From Fusibacter ferrireducens (lineage in GTDB: Bacteria; Bacillota; Clostridia; Peptostreptococcales; Acidaminobacteraceae), in assembly GCF_015352425.1 (NCBI RefSeq), contig NZ_JADKNH010000010.1:1-64000 (forward strand): a DNA stretch of 64,000 nucleotides. The letters are read 5' to 3'. A program made the translations under genes and the position numbers. This document shows positions 1-9,625 of this stretch, one piece after another (the first letter of the stretch is position 1; the number at the start of each line of letters is the position of its first letter). The notes under the pieces were generated by a model, which saw only the letters and a list, made by a program, of their open reading frames with translations, did not search any database and was not told the DNA's origin.

Positions 1-171
1 TGGTCTTCCAAGCATAGTATTGAATTTATTTACAATCGGTTCTTCAAAAACAGGATTTTGTAGAAGTCGATCAATTTCAGCAAGTTCCGGTGTTAATTCA
101 AAAAGGGTTTTCGGTAAAAACTCCTCGAAGAGAGTTGGTTGTTCCCAGTTTGGGTAATCTAGAATAAGCAT
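1..171 (-). CDS. Transposase, N-terminal fragment (runs off the left edge)
   Basis: The first 57 codons of a gene that continues beyond base 1. The start ATG at 171 follows a purine-rich AAAGGAAG ribosome site. The reading ends ...NKFNTMLGRP, which resembles the conserved N-terminal block of ISNCY/IS1182-like clostridial transposases, where MLGRP is usually followed by the start of the DDE region. That match is from memory of the family and cannot be confirmed on 57 residues. It lies beside a duplicated, partly decayed gene cluster and a truncated secretion gene, which fits an insertion-sequence neighbourhood. I could not place its terminal inverted repeat in 172-363, an AT-rich stretch with no gene. 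Confidence 0.5.
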   Translation of the reverse strand, partial: MLILDYPNWEQPTLFEEFLPKTLFELTPELAEIDRLLQNPVFEEPIVNKFNTMLGRP

Positions 172-363
172 TGTAATCTTCCTTTCTTTTTAGGTTTCTT
201 ACTTATACTTATTCGACATAAATTCACAAAATCCTTTTTGAATTTAAAAAAAAATCGACTTTATCAGGTTAATCTAATTAAAAAGAATTCATCAGCCCAT
301 TGAAAAACACAATCTTTATACGGTGAGATCGAAAACAATTCAAAAGATGTTTCAAAGTCATAC

Positions 364-1257
364 CTAATATAAATTTTTAATATTTTCATTTAATATGTCC
401 TTTTCAGCTTCGAAACTAATCGCTACACCAGCACCACCTGTTGTTGTATCTACTAATTTTTCTGCTATTTTGTCATACGCACCTAAACAAGACTGAGCAC
501 TCGACTTCACTAAATTTCTCATTTCTCTTGATAAGCTCTTAAACGGCATCGCATGTAGTGTCGCCGCTATACCCGAAAGACCGCCAGCAAGTAATGCCGT
601 TTTAGCCGATTCTAAAATATCAACTGGAAAATCAATCTCATTTTGAGGTACATATGCAAAACCGATTAGGTTTTCGGGCACTTTATCGCCGTCTGGATCA
701 ACTTTGTGACTTTCCCCATTGTTTTTATAGATGCCTACTAGTTTTCCACTGGTAGCATCATAGTCAATTTGAGCTGTTTTGTATTCTTCGTAGTAAGCCT
801 TATAAAATTTAGTAATTATTCTTGCATCTAACTTATTTTCGTATGCCACACTTATTTGGTCTGCTTTTTCATCATCCGTATATGATGTATTTCTCATAAT
901 TGGGTCTACTACTTCAGCCATCATTTCTTTTATTGTCGTTAAAGTCTGGTCAGAAGAAAATCCATATACATTTTTTACTTCTTGAACTAAAGCATTATCT
1001 AATTCTCTTACTGCTTCTTCATATAGTGCAAGTTTAATGTCACGATACTCTGTAAGTTTTTTCCCACTACCATTGTAATTTTCATCATTTCTCGCATCTA
1101 AATCTGTGTAGCCTTCCTCATAGACTATGATGCTTATACTTGAGCTGTCATATGTGTTTATGTTGTTGGGGTTATCATTTATTTCTTGATCTAATCTCGC
1201 ATTTATTAACTTTAACGTTGATTCTAAATCATTTAATTTAACGTCATTACTTGTCAT
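364..1257 (-). CDS. Unknown acidic protein, 297 aa, possible exported cargo
   Basis: I do not recognise this family. The start ATG at 1257 has the site AGGAGATAAAATT. The protein is acidic and polar with one Cys, has no N-terminal signal peptide, and carries one hydrophobic Ala/Gly/Leu stretch near residues 217-235 (ALLAGGLSGIAATLHAM), then a helical C-terminus ending NENIKNLY. It is the last gene of a minus-strand cluster. The 502-aa membrane-anchored gene ends 11 bp upstream, and the cluster begins with a type I secretion adaptor remnant. Lack of a signal peptide plus that context makes it a candidate type I secretion substrate, but no RTX repeats are present and this is inference only. A decayed second copy lies at 2891-3271. 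Confidence 0.75.
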   Translation of the reverse strand: MTSNDVKLNDLESTLKLINARLDQEINDNPNNINTYDSSSISIIVYEEGYTDLDARNDENYNGSGKKLTEYRDIKLALYEEAVRELDNALVQEVKNVYGFSSDQTLTTIKEMMAEVVDPIMRNTSYTDDEKADQISVAYENKLDARIITKFYKAYYEEYKTAQIDYDATSGKLVGIYKNNGESHKVDPDGDKVPENLIGFAYVPQNEIDFPVDILESAKTALLAGGLSGIAATLHAMPFKSLSREMRNLVKSSAQSCLGAYDKIAEKLVDTTTGGAGVAISFEAEKDILNENIKNLY

Positions 1258-1268
1258 AATTTTATCTC

Positions 1269-2777
1269 CTATCTAATCAATTTATCTCTTTTTAGTCTCG
1301 TTCCAAAGGTATCTGCTGATAGTGACATTAAATCATCATAGTCACCGGTCACTCTAAGTAAAAAATCTAATTTCTTTGCCCTTGTATCTAAATAGTGAAA
1401 CCCTTCTGTCTCTTCTCTAACATAATACATATCTAAGTATATATTGGATAAAGTAGTGCGTTCTCTAAAATAAGTCTCTGTGATCATGTCTCTCTTGAAA
1501 AGGTCCACTACAATTTTTTGCTCTTCTTTCGGTAAAGTATAAAAGAAAACAAACATATCTTCCCTTTGCCAAGGTTCATCCCCCTCTACATAATTCACTT
1601 TAAATAGATCTGCTATTCTAGCCGTTATTTTTTGAAGTTTTGCATAATCTATTGCTTCACCTTCTTCAAGTAATAGATTTAGTGTTATGTCATAACAGCC
1701 TTTATAGCCATCGTTTATAATGCTTATATTATTTGGATTTAGAGATAAGTCAAAATCAAAGACGTCTGGATCACTCCATCTTCCATTTTTATCAAAAATC
1801 TTTACATCTCTATTCCTAGGAATAGCAATATGGGCAATTTGCCCACCATACCCTTCTTCATCTACTATCTTTTCAATCTCTTCATATAATGCTCTCTGAG
1901 CATATATTTGAAGGCATCTACTCAATATCTCTGTTGCTGGGAATTTCATTGTTGGATCATTTTGAGGTGCATAATAAGTACATGATCTTTCTTTTAAACT
2001 ATAATCTAGATCTGCTCTTACTAAGGCTACGTTATATTTCTTTTCAAGATCTTTCACCCACTCATCTTCTTCATCCCAACGTATAAGGTTAGATCCTAAA
2101 TCACTAAAAAAACTTCGCCATCTAATCACATTTTTGTCCTTAATTTTTTCAAACGGATTTTCAAAGTTCTTTAATTTATTGAATTCAATCTCTGTAATCT
2201 CAGAAACCTTCAGCTCAATTTCTTGATACATAAAATGCTTCACACCATTTTCCTCTAAATACCCCACATAATCGTATAACTGATTTCCAGTTTCTCCATT
2301 ATAATTTTCCGATACCATTGTATAGATATCAAATTTCCATACTCTAATATGCTCAAATGGATCATCCACAACGTCCGACACACTGATCTCACCATCTCTA
2401 AATTTCTTAAGTGTTGGCAAATAATATTGATTATAAGATTTTGTAAAATAGGGAATTTTAATCTTATCTGAAAAATAGGCTTCTAGACTTTTATTGCATT
2501 CTACATCTAGTACCGCAATTTCTTCACTGAAATCTTCAAAGTAAAGACTTGGATCGCTGTATTCCTTGTCAAACTCCGCTTTCATGGTTGCGACGACATT
2601 CTCAACATTTGCCTTTGCTTGCTCATCAGCATGATCTATCAAATCGCTTGCACTTATAACTGTTCCAACTGAACTCGACCGATTTGACCCTAGATAGAAA
2701 AAAAAGCTGATGACTACGAATAGTATGATGATTAACTGAAATTTGCTTTTTGTACTCAAATGACTCTTTTGCGACAT
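1269..2777 (-). CDS. Unknown membrane-anchored protein, 502 aa (copy A)
   Basis: Unknown family. The N-terminus is basic, followed by a single hydrophobic segment at about residues 14-29 (FQLIIILFVVISFFFYLG), so it is predicted to be anchored by one N-terminal helix with about 470 residues outside. The remainder is charged, rich in Glu, Asp and aromatic residues, with few Cys. The start ATG at 2777 has the site CAGGAGGCAAAT. It is a close paralogue of the 504-aa gene at 3283-4797: long blocks are identical, while two short windows (about residues 215-260 and 320-350) differ densely. It is followed 11 bp later by the 297-aa gene, in the same order as in the other copy. Function unknown. Confidence 0.8.
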   Translation of the reverse strand: MSQKSHLSTKSKFQLIIILFVVISFFFYLGSNRSSSVGTVISASDLIDHADEQAKANVENVVATMKAEFDKEYSDPSLYFEDFSEEIAVLDVECNKSLEAYFSDKIKIPYFTKSYNQYYLPTLKKFRDGEISVSDVVDDPFEHIRVWKFDIYTMVSENYNGETGNQLYDYVGYLEENGVKHFMYQEIELKVSEITEIEFNKLKNFENPFEKIKDKNVIRWRSFFSDLGSNLIRWDEEDEWVKDLEKKYNVALVRADLDYSLKERSCTYYAPQNDPTMKFPATEILSRCLQIYAQRALYEEIEKIVDEEGYGGQIAHIAIPRNRDVKIFDKNGRWSDPDVFDFDLSLNPNNISIINDGYKGCYDITLNLLLEEGEAIDYAKLQKITARIADLFKVNYVEGDEPWQREDMFVFFYTLPKEEQKIVVDLFKRDMITETYFRERTTLSNIYLDMYYVREETEGFHYLDTRAKKLDFLLRVTGDYDDLMSLSADTFGTRLKRDKLIR

Positions 2778-2890
2778 ATTTGCCTCCTGATTTTATGGTT
2801 TAAATTTTTATTTCTGACTTTTATTTGTCATGGTGGATGCCTCCTATGTTTTTTTTATATTTCATACTCATTTTAAATATGCTTTGATCA

Positions 2891-3271
2891 TTATGATGAT
2901 TTGAGTATCCATATGTATTGAGTTACTTCCTTATGCATCATTTCTTTTATTGTCAACATTGCATTTTCAGAAGAATGTCCATATGTGCTCTTTAGCGCTT
3001 GAACTTAAGCATTATCTGAGTCTCTTACTTTTTCTTCATATAATGCAAATTTGATGTCACGAAACTGTGCAACATTTTTTCCACTATTATTGTAGTCCTT
3101 ACTTCTCGCATCATAATCTATGTAGCCTGCCTCATAGACTATGATGCTTATACTTGAGCTGTCATATGTGTTTATGTTGTTAGGGTTATCATTTATTTCT
3201 TGATCTAATCTTGCATCGATTTGCTTTAACGTTGAATCTAAATCATTCAACTTAACATCATTGCTTGTCAT
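2891..3271 (-). pseudogene. Decayed second copy of the 297-aa gene
   Basis: The first 88 codons from ATG 3271 align almost residue for residue with the 297-aa gene at 364-1257. They end at a TAA (3005-3007) where the intact copy has a Leu codon in the run NALVQEVK. The same frame continues recognisably after the stop (VQALKSTYGHSS, then TIKEMM) to a second stop at 2891-2893. After that the similarity is lost and about 190 residues are missing. One nonsense change plus a 3' deletion therefore makes this a pseudogene. A one-codon indel separates the two copies near residue 57. Confidence 0.85.
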
Positions 3272-4797
3272 TATTTTATCTCCTATCTAATCAATTTATC
3301 TCTTTTTAGTCTCGTTCCAAAGGTATCTGCTGATAGTGACATTAAATCATCATAGTTACCAGTCACTCTAAGTAGAAAATCTAATTTCTTTGCCCTTGTA
3401 TCTAAATAGTGAAACCCTTCTGTCTCTTCTCTAACATAATACATATCTAAGTATATATTGGATAAAGTAGTGCGTTCTCTAAAATAAGTCTCTGTGATCA
3501 TGTCTCTCTTGAAAAGGTCCACTACAATTTTTTGCTCTTCTTTCGGTAAAGTATAAAAGAAAACAAACATATCTTCCCTTTGCCAAGGTTCATCCCCCTC
3601 TACATAATTCACTTTAAATAGATCTGCTATTCTAGCCGTTATTTTTTGAAGTTTTGCATAATCTATTGCTTCACCTTCTTCAAGTAATAGATTTAGTGTT
3701 ATGTCATAACAGCCTTTATAACCATCGTTTATAATGCTTATATTATCTGGATTTAGAGATAGGTCAAAATCAAAGACGTCTGGATCGCGCCCCCTTCCAT
3801 TTTCATCATAAATAACGACATCTCTATTCCTAGAAATAGCAATATGGGCAATTTGCCCACCATACCCTTCTTCATCTACTATCTTTTCAATCTCTTCATA
3901 TAATGCTCTCTGAGCATATATTTGAAGGCATCTACTCAATATCTCTGTTGCTGGGAATTTCATTGTTGGATCATTTTGAGGTGCATAATAAGTACATGAT
4001 CTTTCTTTTAAACTATAATCTAGATCTACTTTTACAAGGGCTACGTTATATTTCTTTTCAAGATCTTTCACCCACTCATTTTCTTCATCCCAACGTGCAG
4101 AATTTGATCCTAAATCAGTCATAAAATTCCGTCTCTTGATTACATTTTTGTCCTTAATTTTTTCAAACGGATTTTCAAAGTTCTTTAATTTATTGAGTTC
4201 AATCTCGGTTATTTCAGAAGCCTTTAACTGAATTTCTTGATACATAAAATGCTTCACACCATTTTCCTCTAAATACCCCACATAATCGTATAACTGATTT
4301 CCAGTTTCTCCATTATAATTTTCCGATACCATTGTATAGATATCAAATTTCCATACTCTAATATGCTCAAATGGATCATCCACAACGTCCGACACACTGA
4401 TCTCACCATCTCTAAATTTCTTAAGTGTTGGCAAATAATATTGATTATAAGATTTTGTAAAATAGGGAATCTCAATCTTATCTGAAAAATAGGCTTCTAG
4501 ACTTTTATTGCATTCTACATCTAGTACCGCAATTTCTTCACTGAAATCTTCAAAGTAAAGACTCGGATCACTGTATTCCTTATCGAACTCCGCTTTCATA
4601 GTTGCAACGACATTCTCAACATTTGCCTTTGCTTGCTCATCGGCATGATCTATCAGATCACTTGCATTGATCACCGTTCCAACTGAACTCGACCGATTTG
4701 ACCCTAGATAGAAAAAAAAGCTGATGACTACGAATAAGATGATGATTAACTGAAATTTGCTCTTTGTACTTAAATGACTCTTTTTTGACATATTCAC
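2936..4797. repeat. Second unit of a ~2.0 kb tandem duplication
   Basis: Bases 2936-4797 repeat bases 919-2777 with an offset of about 2,014-2,017 bp, covering the 3' gene fragment, the 11-bp spacer and the full ~500-aa gene. The 3' half of the large gene is nearly identical at the base level. The 2.2 kb and 1.75 kb neighbourhoods of each copy are more diverged. Confidence 0.9.
3283..4797 (-). CDS. Unknown membrane-anchored protein, 504 aa (copy B)
   Basis: Paralogue of the 502-aa protein at 1269-2777 with the same layout: a basic start, one N-terminal transmembrane helix at about residues 16-31, then a long polar outer domain. The reading begins MNMSKKSHL; either the first or third codon could be the start, and GAGGTGAATATG places the ribosome site just ahead of the ATG at 4791. 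Differences from copy A are clustered. For example, IKRRNFMTDLGSNSARW replaces IRWRSFFSDLGSNLIRW, and ISRNRDVVIYDENGRGRD replaces IPRNRDVKIFDKNGRWSD, while the C-terminal 150 residues are nearly identical. It sits 31 bp after the hlyD remnant and 11 bp before the decayed 297-aa copy. Function unknown. Confidence 0.8.
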   Translation of the reverse strand: MNMSKKSHLSTKSKFQLIIILFVVISFFFYLGSNRSSSVGTVINASDLIDHADEQAKANVENVVATMKAEFDKEYSDPSLYFEDFSEEIAVLDVECNKSLEAYFSDKIEIPYFTKSYNQYYLPTLKKFRDGEISVSDVVDDPFEHIRVWKFDIYTMVSENYNGETGNQLYDYVGYLEENGVKHFMYQEIQLKASEITEIELNKLKNFENPFEKIKDKNVIKRRNFMTDLGSNSARWDEENEWVKDLEKKYNVALVKVDLDYSLKERSCTYYAPQNDPTMKFPATEILSRCLQIYAQRALYEEIEKIVDEEGYGGQIAHIAISRNRDVVIYDENGRGRDPDVFDFDLSLNPDNISIINDGYKGCYDITLNLLLEEGEAIDYAKLQKITARIADLFKVNYVEGDEPWQREDMFVFFYTLPKEEQKIVVDLFKRDMITETYFRERTTLSNIYLDMYYVREETEGFHYLDTRAKKLDFLLRVTGNYDDLMSLSADTFGTRLKRDKLIR

Positions 4798-4828
4798 CTC
4801 ATTATGTTATTCATCTTAACAATCCATA

Positions 4829-5452
4829 CTACCTTAACTCAAAGCTCTCTTTAATATAATCTACCGCTGGAAGGAAAAATTCTATAATACGCCTTTTCCC
4901 AGTTTTAACCTCCACAGTGGTAGTCATTCCAGAACTGATTTTCATTTCTTTACCATTTACATTTAAAGTTTCTTTTGAAGGTTTTACCTTGATTTTATAA
5001 AAAGACCCTTGATTTTCATCTTGATAAGCATCTGGACTCACAAAAGTAATAACCCCTTCTATAACACCGTATTTTTGAAACGGAAACGTATCTACTTTTA
5101 TATCTACTGATTGTCCTTCACTTATAAATCCAATATCCATATTTGCAATACTAGCTTCAATTATCATAGGTGTATCTCGCGGTACAAGAGTCATTATTGG
5201 TGTTGATGCAGAAACAACACTTCCAACTGCATTTCCACCTAACCCATTTATTTGTCCACTCACTGGCGCTAATATGGTATTCATGCTCGAAATATTTTTT
5301 GCTTTATTCATTCTGCCTTCAGCGACGCTATCCATTTCATCAGGATTTTCTCCACTTAGTTCTCTCTCAAAAACCATTTTTTCAAGCTTTAAATTTGCAT
5401 AAGATTGTTCTGAAATTTCTTGATCAATATTTGAAAGCGTATTATCAAGCTC
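4829..5452 (-). pseudogene. HlyD-family secretion adaptor, 5'-truncated
   Basis: This is the C-terminal part of a type I secretion membrane-fusion protein. Visible parts in order are the end of the coiled-coil hairpin (open frame from 5452, ELDNTLSNIDQEISEQ), the lipoyl/barrel-sandwich return strand (LAPVSGQINGL), the beta-barrel domain (VDIKVDTFPFQKYGVIEG) and the usual terminus (SSGMTTTVEVKTGKRRIIEF then a short tail). A TAA at 5453-5455 closes the frame upstream, and the membrane anchor and first lipoyl half, about 200 residues, are missing. An internal ATG at 5377 could start a 182-aa product, but without the anchor it should not work. No ABC exporter gene is in the window. The break point probably marks a recombination or insertion event. 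Confidence 0.8.
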
Positions 5453-5494
5453 TTATACAGATTACCAACAATTGTCGGATGCTACAAAAAGAAG

Positions 5495-5581
5495 CAACAA
5501 AGCAATAATAATAATATCATATATATAAACGAAATGTGTATAAAATATACAAAATAACATAAATTTAACATTGCTTTGTTG
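5495..5581. repeat. 12-bp inverted repeat pair in AT-rich gap
   Basis: CAACAAAGCAAT at 5495-5506 is mirrored exactly by ATTGCTTTGTTG at 5570-5581, enclosing 63 bp of very AT-rich DNA. It lies just outside the break point of the truncated hlyD gene, so it may be a mobile-element or excision scar, or merely an RNA hairpin. No gene is seen in 5456-5651. Confidence 0.5.
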
Positions 5582-5651
5582 TAGTGCCTTTATTTCTTGG
5601 TATTTCTTAATATTAGAAGAATTCTAGCCACAAATTGACTTCTGTAATTAG

Positions 5652-5698
5652 AAAAAAGAGTCCTTAAAAAAACTTTTTAAACGTTTTCTCAAAGACTC
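5652..5698 (-). terminator. Intrinsic terminator after the chemoreceptor gene
   Basis: On the minus strand GAGTC...GACTC encloses an A-rich/T-rich pairing arm (AGAAAAC with GTTTTTTT) and is followed by TTTTTTC. It begins about 20 bp after the stop of the gene at 5718-7691. Confidence 0.8.
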
Positions 5699-5717
5699 CT
5701 TCCTAGAAATCTATCTC

Positions 5718-7691
5718 CTAAACTTTAAGCTTAAACTGATTCGCCTTCTCCACAAGTTCATGTGATCTGGTTTTAAGTTCTTCAATCATGTTGAGGATTT
5801 GTTCAGTGGATGCCATCTGTTGTTCAGCAATGGCACTAATGTGAGTAGTCATGTCGTTGGTATTCACCAGTGTCTGTTCAAAACGGGTCATAGAGTAATT
5901 TATCTCCATCATAGATGCCGCTTGTTCCTCCGAGATCGCCGCAATTTCTTCAACTGCAACGTTAGAAGATTCCGTGATAGTAAGCGCAGTATCCATACTT
6001 GACTTGGTGATTTCTGAAACCTCAGTTGTCTTCTTAATCCCCTGAAAAATCTGATCAAATCTCACATAAATCTCTTCAATTTCATTTTGTATGATCCCAA
6101 TTATACTCGCAATTTGATCTGCAGATAAATTAGACTGTTCTGCCAACTTTCTAATTTCATCTGCCACAACTGCAAAGCCCCTTCCTGCTTCACCCGCTCT
6201 TGCGGCTTCTATGGACGCATTAAGTGCCAATAAGTTAGTCTGTTCAGAAATGGATTTTATAGCTTCTGTAATCCCGCCAATATCATTTGCGGAATTTTTA
6301 AGTGCCTTCATTTTTTCATTGGTTTCATCGCTCATATTGGATACAATTGTCATATCTGAAACCGTTTTATTCAGCAGATCTGAACTTTTCTGTGTTTCAG
6401 CCATATTGGCTTTAATCGTCGCATTTAACTTCTCAGTATTTTCTGCAACAACATTTGATCCCGTTGTCATGTCCTGTAATGCAGAAAAAGTGGCTTGAGT
6501 CGTATGCATATCTTTCCCTACGCGTTCAGAAAGATCGACGATCTGCTCGGTCATTTCCTCAGTGGCCTTTGCATTTTCTTCACTGATCTCATGAAGGGAT
6601 TCAGAGAAAGCATCGATTTGTGCCATATCTGATTTTAATTTTTTTAACAGCTCATTATAAGTTTCTATCAAGACCTGCAATTCTTTTGCCACGACGCCAA
6701 ATTCATCATGTCTCTTTAAATATTGATCCTCTATATCAAAACTGAGATCCCCCTGAGCCAATCTGGATATCACAGACTCAGTAAAAGCAATATTCTTAAA
6801 AATGACCACTGATAAAAATCGGCCTAAGAGCACCGCAATAACCATCCATGCTGCCAAGGAAAAGAAAGAAATATTTCTCGTCTTTTTTAAATCTGCAAAT
6901 GCGTAACTTCTTGGAGATTGTACTATTACAGCCCAATTCGCAGTTTTAATGGGTTCAAATGCAATGATGGCCTCTTCAGACTCATAAGGCGCTATTATAG
7001 AGCCTGACTCACCATCCAAAGCGCGCTTAACATAGCTGTAATCCATAAAATTTTGCATATTTTCGATATAGGCCGTATTAGGATGCGCAAGTACGGTGCC
7101 GTTTTTTTCTACTATGAAGGCATAGGCTATATCCTGATCGTTATACTCAGTGACCAATGCCGTCAAAATTTCTAAGTCAATACTTGCACCGATGACACCG
7201 ACGACTTTATCATTTCTCTTGATAGGCATTGCTAAAACTGCGGTTGCCTTCCCGGTAGTTGAAGAATATATAATATCATAGTATTCATTGCCTTTTAAAG
7301 CTTCCTTAAAATAGCTACGATCCGAACGATCACCGAGCTCTCCTGATGTTTTATAAATTTGCATACCCTTGGTATCCATGACATAAATCTGACTCACCAC
7401 AGTATTGCTCTCAACTATTTTATTCAGTAATGCCATATCACTTGATGTCATCGTTTGAAGCGCTTCATCAAAGGTTAGTGCTGAGATCAAATTTTCAGTT
7501 TCTGTTAAAAGTCGATCGACTTCACGCGAAACAGTATGCGCTTTCTCAACATTGAGTGCCATGATATTCTGACTTATGGACTTGCCATTTAGCCATAATA
7601 TGATACCAGAGTTCATAACAAGAGGGATCACCACTAGCATGACAATTGTAATCATTAAAAACTTCTTATAACTCTTATTCCGTTTCAACAT
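5718..7691 (-). CDS. Methyl-accepting chemotaxis protein (dCache type)
   Basis: Transmembrane chemoreceptor that would sense an external small molecule and signal to CheA/CheW. ATG 7691 is preferred over codons further upstream because GGGAGGACGAGA precedes it, giving 657 aa. In order: a basic start and transmembrane helix (about 8-30), an outer dCache-like sensor (about 40-270; [11 protein letters not shown] and [12 protein letters not shown] are typical), a second helix (about 275-298), a HAMP region, and the cytoplasmic signalling domain. The latter has the invariant hairpin tip [19 protein letters not shown] followed by [18 protein letters not shown]. The ligand cannot be predicted. It is monocistronic, divergent from the aminopeptidase gene and closed by its own terminator. 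Confidence 0.95.
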   Translation of the reverse strand: MLKRNKSYKKFLMITIVMLVVIPLVMNSGIILWLNGKSISQNIMALNVEKAHTVSREVDRLLTETENLISALTFDEALQTMTSSDMALLNKIVESNTVVSQIYVMDTKGMQIYKTSGELGDRSDRSYFKEALKGNEYYDIIYSSTTGKATAVLAMPIKRNDKVVGVIGASIDLEILTALVTEYNDQDIAYAFIVEKNGTVLAHPNTAYIENMQNFMDYSYVKRALDGESGSIIAPYESEEAIIAFEPIKTANWAVIVQSPRSYAFADLKKTRNISFFSLAAWMVIAVLLGRFLSVVIFKNIAFTESVISRLAQGDLSFDIEDQYLKRHDEFGVVAKELQVLIETYNELLKKLKSDMAQIDAFSESLHEISEENAKATEEMTEQIVDLSERVGKDMHTTQATFSALQDMTTGSNVVAENTEKLNATIKANMAETQKSSDLLNKTVSDMTIVSNMSDETNEKMKALKNSANDIGGITEAIKSISEQTNLLALNASIEAARAGEAGRGFAVVADEIRKLAEQSNLSADQIASIIGIIQNEIEEIYVRFDQIFQGIKKTTEVSEITKSSMDTALTITESSNVAVEEIAAISEEQAASMMEINYSMTRFEQTLVNTNDMTTHISAIAEQQMASTEQILNMIEELKTRSHELVEKANQFKLKV

Positions 7692-7819
7692 TCTCGTCCT
7701 CCCAAATTGTGTTCTCATAGTACGCGGATTGTTCTTACAGAATATTAAAATAATTTAACGCCTGCAGAGTATTGAAACCCTTTCACACAAGTAATACAAT
7801 AAGTGGGTGGAGGTGTCAA

Positions 7820-9598
7820 ATGAATACCAATGATAAAATTAGACTTATACGCGAAGAAATGATGCAATCTAAAATAGATGCATACATTATTCCTTCCAAT
7901 GATCCGCATAATAGTGAATATCTACCTGACTACTATAAAACGAGACAATGGGTATCAGGATTTACAGGATCAGCAGGAACACTCGTTATTACACAAGAAG
8001 AAAGTGGATTGTGGACAGATGGTCGCTACTTTTTACAAGCTGAAGATGAACTCAAAGGTTCAGAAATTGAGCTTTATAAAATGCGTATGCCAAATGTACC
8101 CACCATTCACGAATGGTTAAATCTAAAATTACCGTCTGGCTCTACAATAGGCTTTAACGGCTTTCAATATTCTGCTCATGATGCTGAAATGATAAAAAGT
8201 GAACTCAAGGATAAAAAGATCAAATTAGATTTCAGAACGAACATCGTGGACAAGATATGGCTTAATAGACCTTATCTTCCCACTGAAAAAGTGTTCATAC
8301 ACGACGAGGTTTATGCTGGTGAATCAGCAAAACGAAAGATTGAGCACATACGCGCAAATATGGTGAAAAATGAGTGTGATTATCATTTGATCAACAAATT
8401 GGATGACATCGCATGGCTACTCAACTTGAGAGGTAGTGATATAAAGAACAATCCCTATTTCTTATCATATGTCCTCATTGACAAAGAAATAACGTATCTA
8501 TATATTGATATTTTAAAACTAAATGATAAAATAATCAATTATTTACATGAAAATGACATAAAAGTAAAAATATACGAAGATGTTTTATATGATCTTCAGG
8601 ACTTAGAAGAAGGCAAGCGCATTGTTTTAGATAAAAAGGCAATACCTTATCAACTCTATCACGACATAGATAGACGTTGTCAAATTTTAGATCAACCCAA
8701 TCACAGTACTACTTTAAAGGCGATTAAAAATGAAATCGAATGTAGCCACCTTAGAGACTGTCATATTCAGGATGGTGTGGCAATGCTTCGCTTCATGAAA
8801 TGGCTTGATGAAACTGTTCCCACTGGCAATATAACCGAAACAATAGCTGATGAAGAACTCACCCAGTACAGAAGTGAAATTTCTACATTTTTCAGCAGAA
8901 GCTTCGATACCATTGCAGGTTATAAGGACCATGCTGCTTTAATGCATTACAAAGCAAAGCCAGAAACAGAGTATACTCTTAAGCCAGAATCACTCTTCTT
9001 GGTGGATTCCGGCGGTCAATATCTCAACGGCACCACAGATATCACAAGAACTTTTGCTCTTGGACCCCTATCAGATGAAGAAAAAAGGGACTACACCCTT
9101 GTTCTAAAGAGCATGATTCAGCTCAGTAAAGCCATTTTCCTTGAAGGCACCACAGGTACCAATCTCGATATTCTAGCTCGAAAACCCATGTGGGATAACG
9201 GTCTGGATTACAAATGTGGTACGGGGCACGGTGTGGGCTTCTTTATGGGAGTCCATGAGGGGCCACAAGGCATTTCCATGGTCTATAACACCATACCTCT
9301 TGAATCAGGAATGATCCTCACCAATGAACCCGGTATTTACAAATCGGATCGTCATGGTATTCGTATTGAAAACACATTGTTGACCGTGCCTTTTAAAACG
9401 ACTGAATTTGGCAAATTCTATCATTTCGAAACCTTGACTATGACACCTATAGATATGCGTCCCGTTGTAAAAGCACTCCTAACAGATGAAGAGATAGAGT
9501 GGATCAACCAGTATCATCAAACCGTTCATGACGCGTTGAGGCCACATCTTTCAAAGGAAGATGCAGCATATCTGGAAAAAGTCACTCAGGCTATATAG
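7820..9598 (+). CDS. Xaa-Pro aminopeptidase (M24B)
   Basis: Metallopeptidase that removes an N-terminal residue preceding proline, acting in the cytoplasm. The start is ATG 7820 because GGGTGGAGGTGTCAA lies directly before it; the frame is open further upstream without a ribosome site. 592 aa, with two creatinase-like N-terminal domains (about 1-310) and a C-terminal pita-bread domain. The dinuclear metal ligands are visible: Asp in FLVDSGGQY, Asp in GTTDITRTF, His in GTGHGVGFF, Glu in NEPGIY and Glu in IRIENT. The conserved His in GVHEGPQG is also present. This three-domain length matches the eukaryote-like / long bacterial form (APP1-like). Single gene, convergent with purD across a palindrome-bearing spacer. 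Confidence 0.95.
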   Translation: MNTNDKIRLIREEMMQSKIDAYIIPSNDPHNSEYLPDYYKTRQWVSGFTGSAGTLVITQEESGLWTDGRYFLQAEDELKGSEIELYKMRMPNVPTIHEWLNLKLPSGSTIGFNGFQYSAHDAEMIKSELKDKKIKLDFRTNIVDKIWLNRPYLPTEKVFIHDEVYAGESAKRKIEHIRANMVKNECDYHLINKLDDIAWLLNLRGSDIKNNPYFLSYVLIDKEITYLYIDILKLNDKIINYLHENDIKVKIYEDVLYDLQDLEEGKRIVLDKKAIPYQLYHDIDRRCQILDQPNHSTTLKAIKNEIECSHLRDCHIQDGVAMLRFMKWLDETVPTGNITETIADEELTQYRSEISTFFSRSFDTIAGYKDHAALMHYKAKPETEYTLKPESLFLVDSGGQYLNGTTDITRTFALGPLSDEEKRDYTLVLKSMIQLSKAIFLEGTTGTNLDILARKPMWDNGLDYKCGTGHGVGFFMGVHEGPQGISMVYNTIPLESGMILTNEPGIYKSDRHGIRIENTLLTVPFKTTEFGKFYHFETLTMTPIDMRPVVKALLTDEEIEWINQYHQTVHDALRPHLSKEDAAYLEKVTQAI

Positions 9599-9625
9599 CT
9601 CTAAATATTCAACAATTAATCAAAC

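Noticed and set aside
2778-2860. A 7-codon frame with a good ribosome site upstream of the 502-aa gene
   Set aside because: It lies in the duplicated spacer, is not followed by a terminator or other attenuation feature, and is best seen as debris of the duplication.
3005-3007. Recoding (readthrough) of the in-frame TAA in the second 297-aa gene copy
   Set aside because: TAA is not a selenocysteine codon, the position is a Leu in the intact copy, and the 3' end of the gene is deleted as well. Plain decay explains it.
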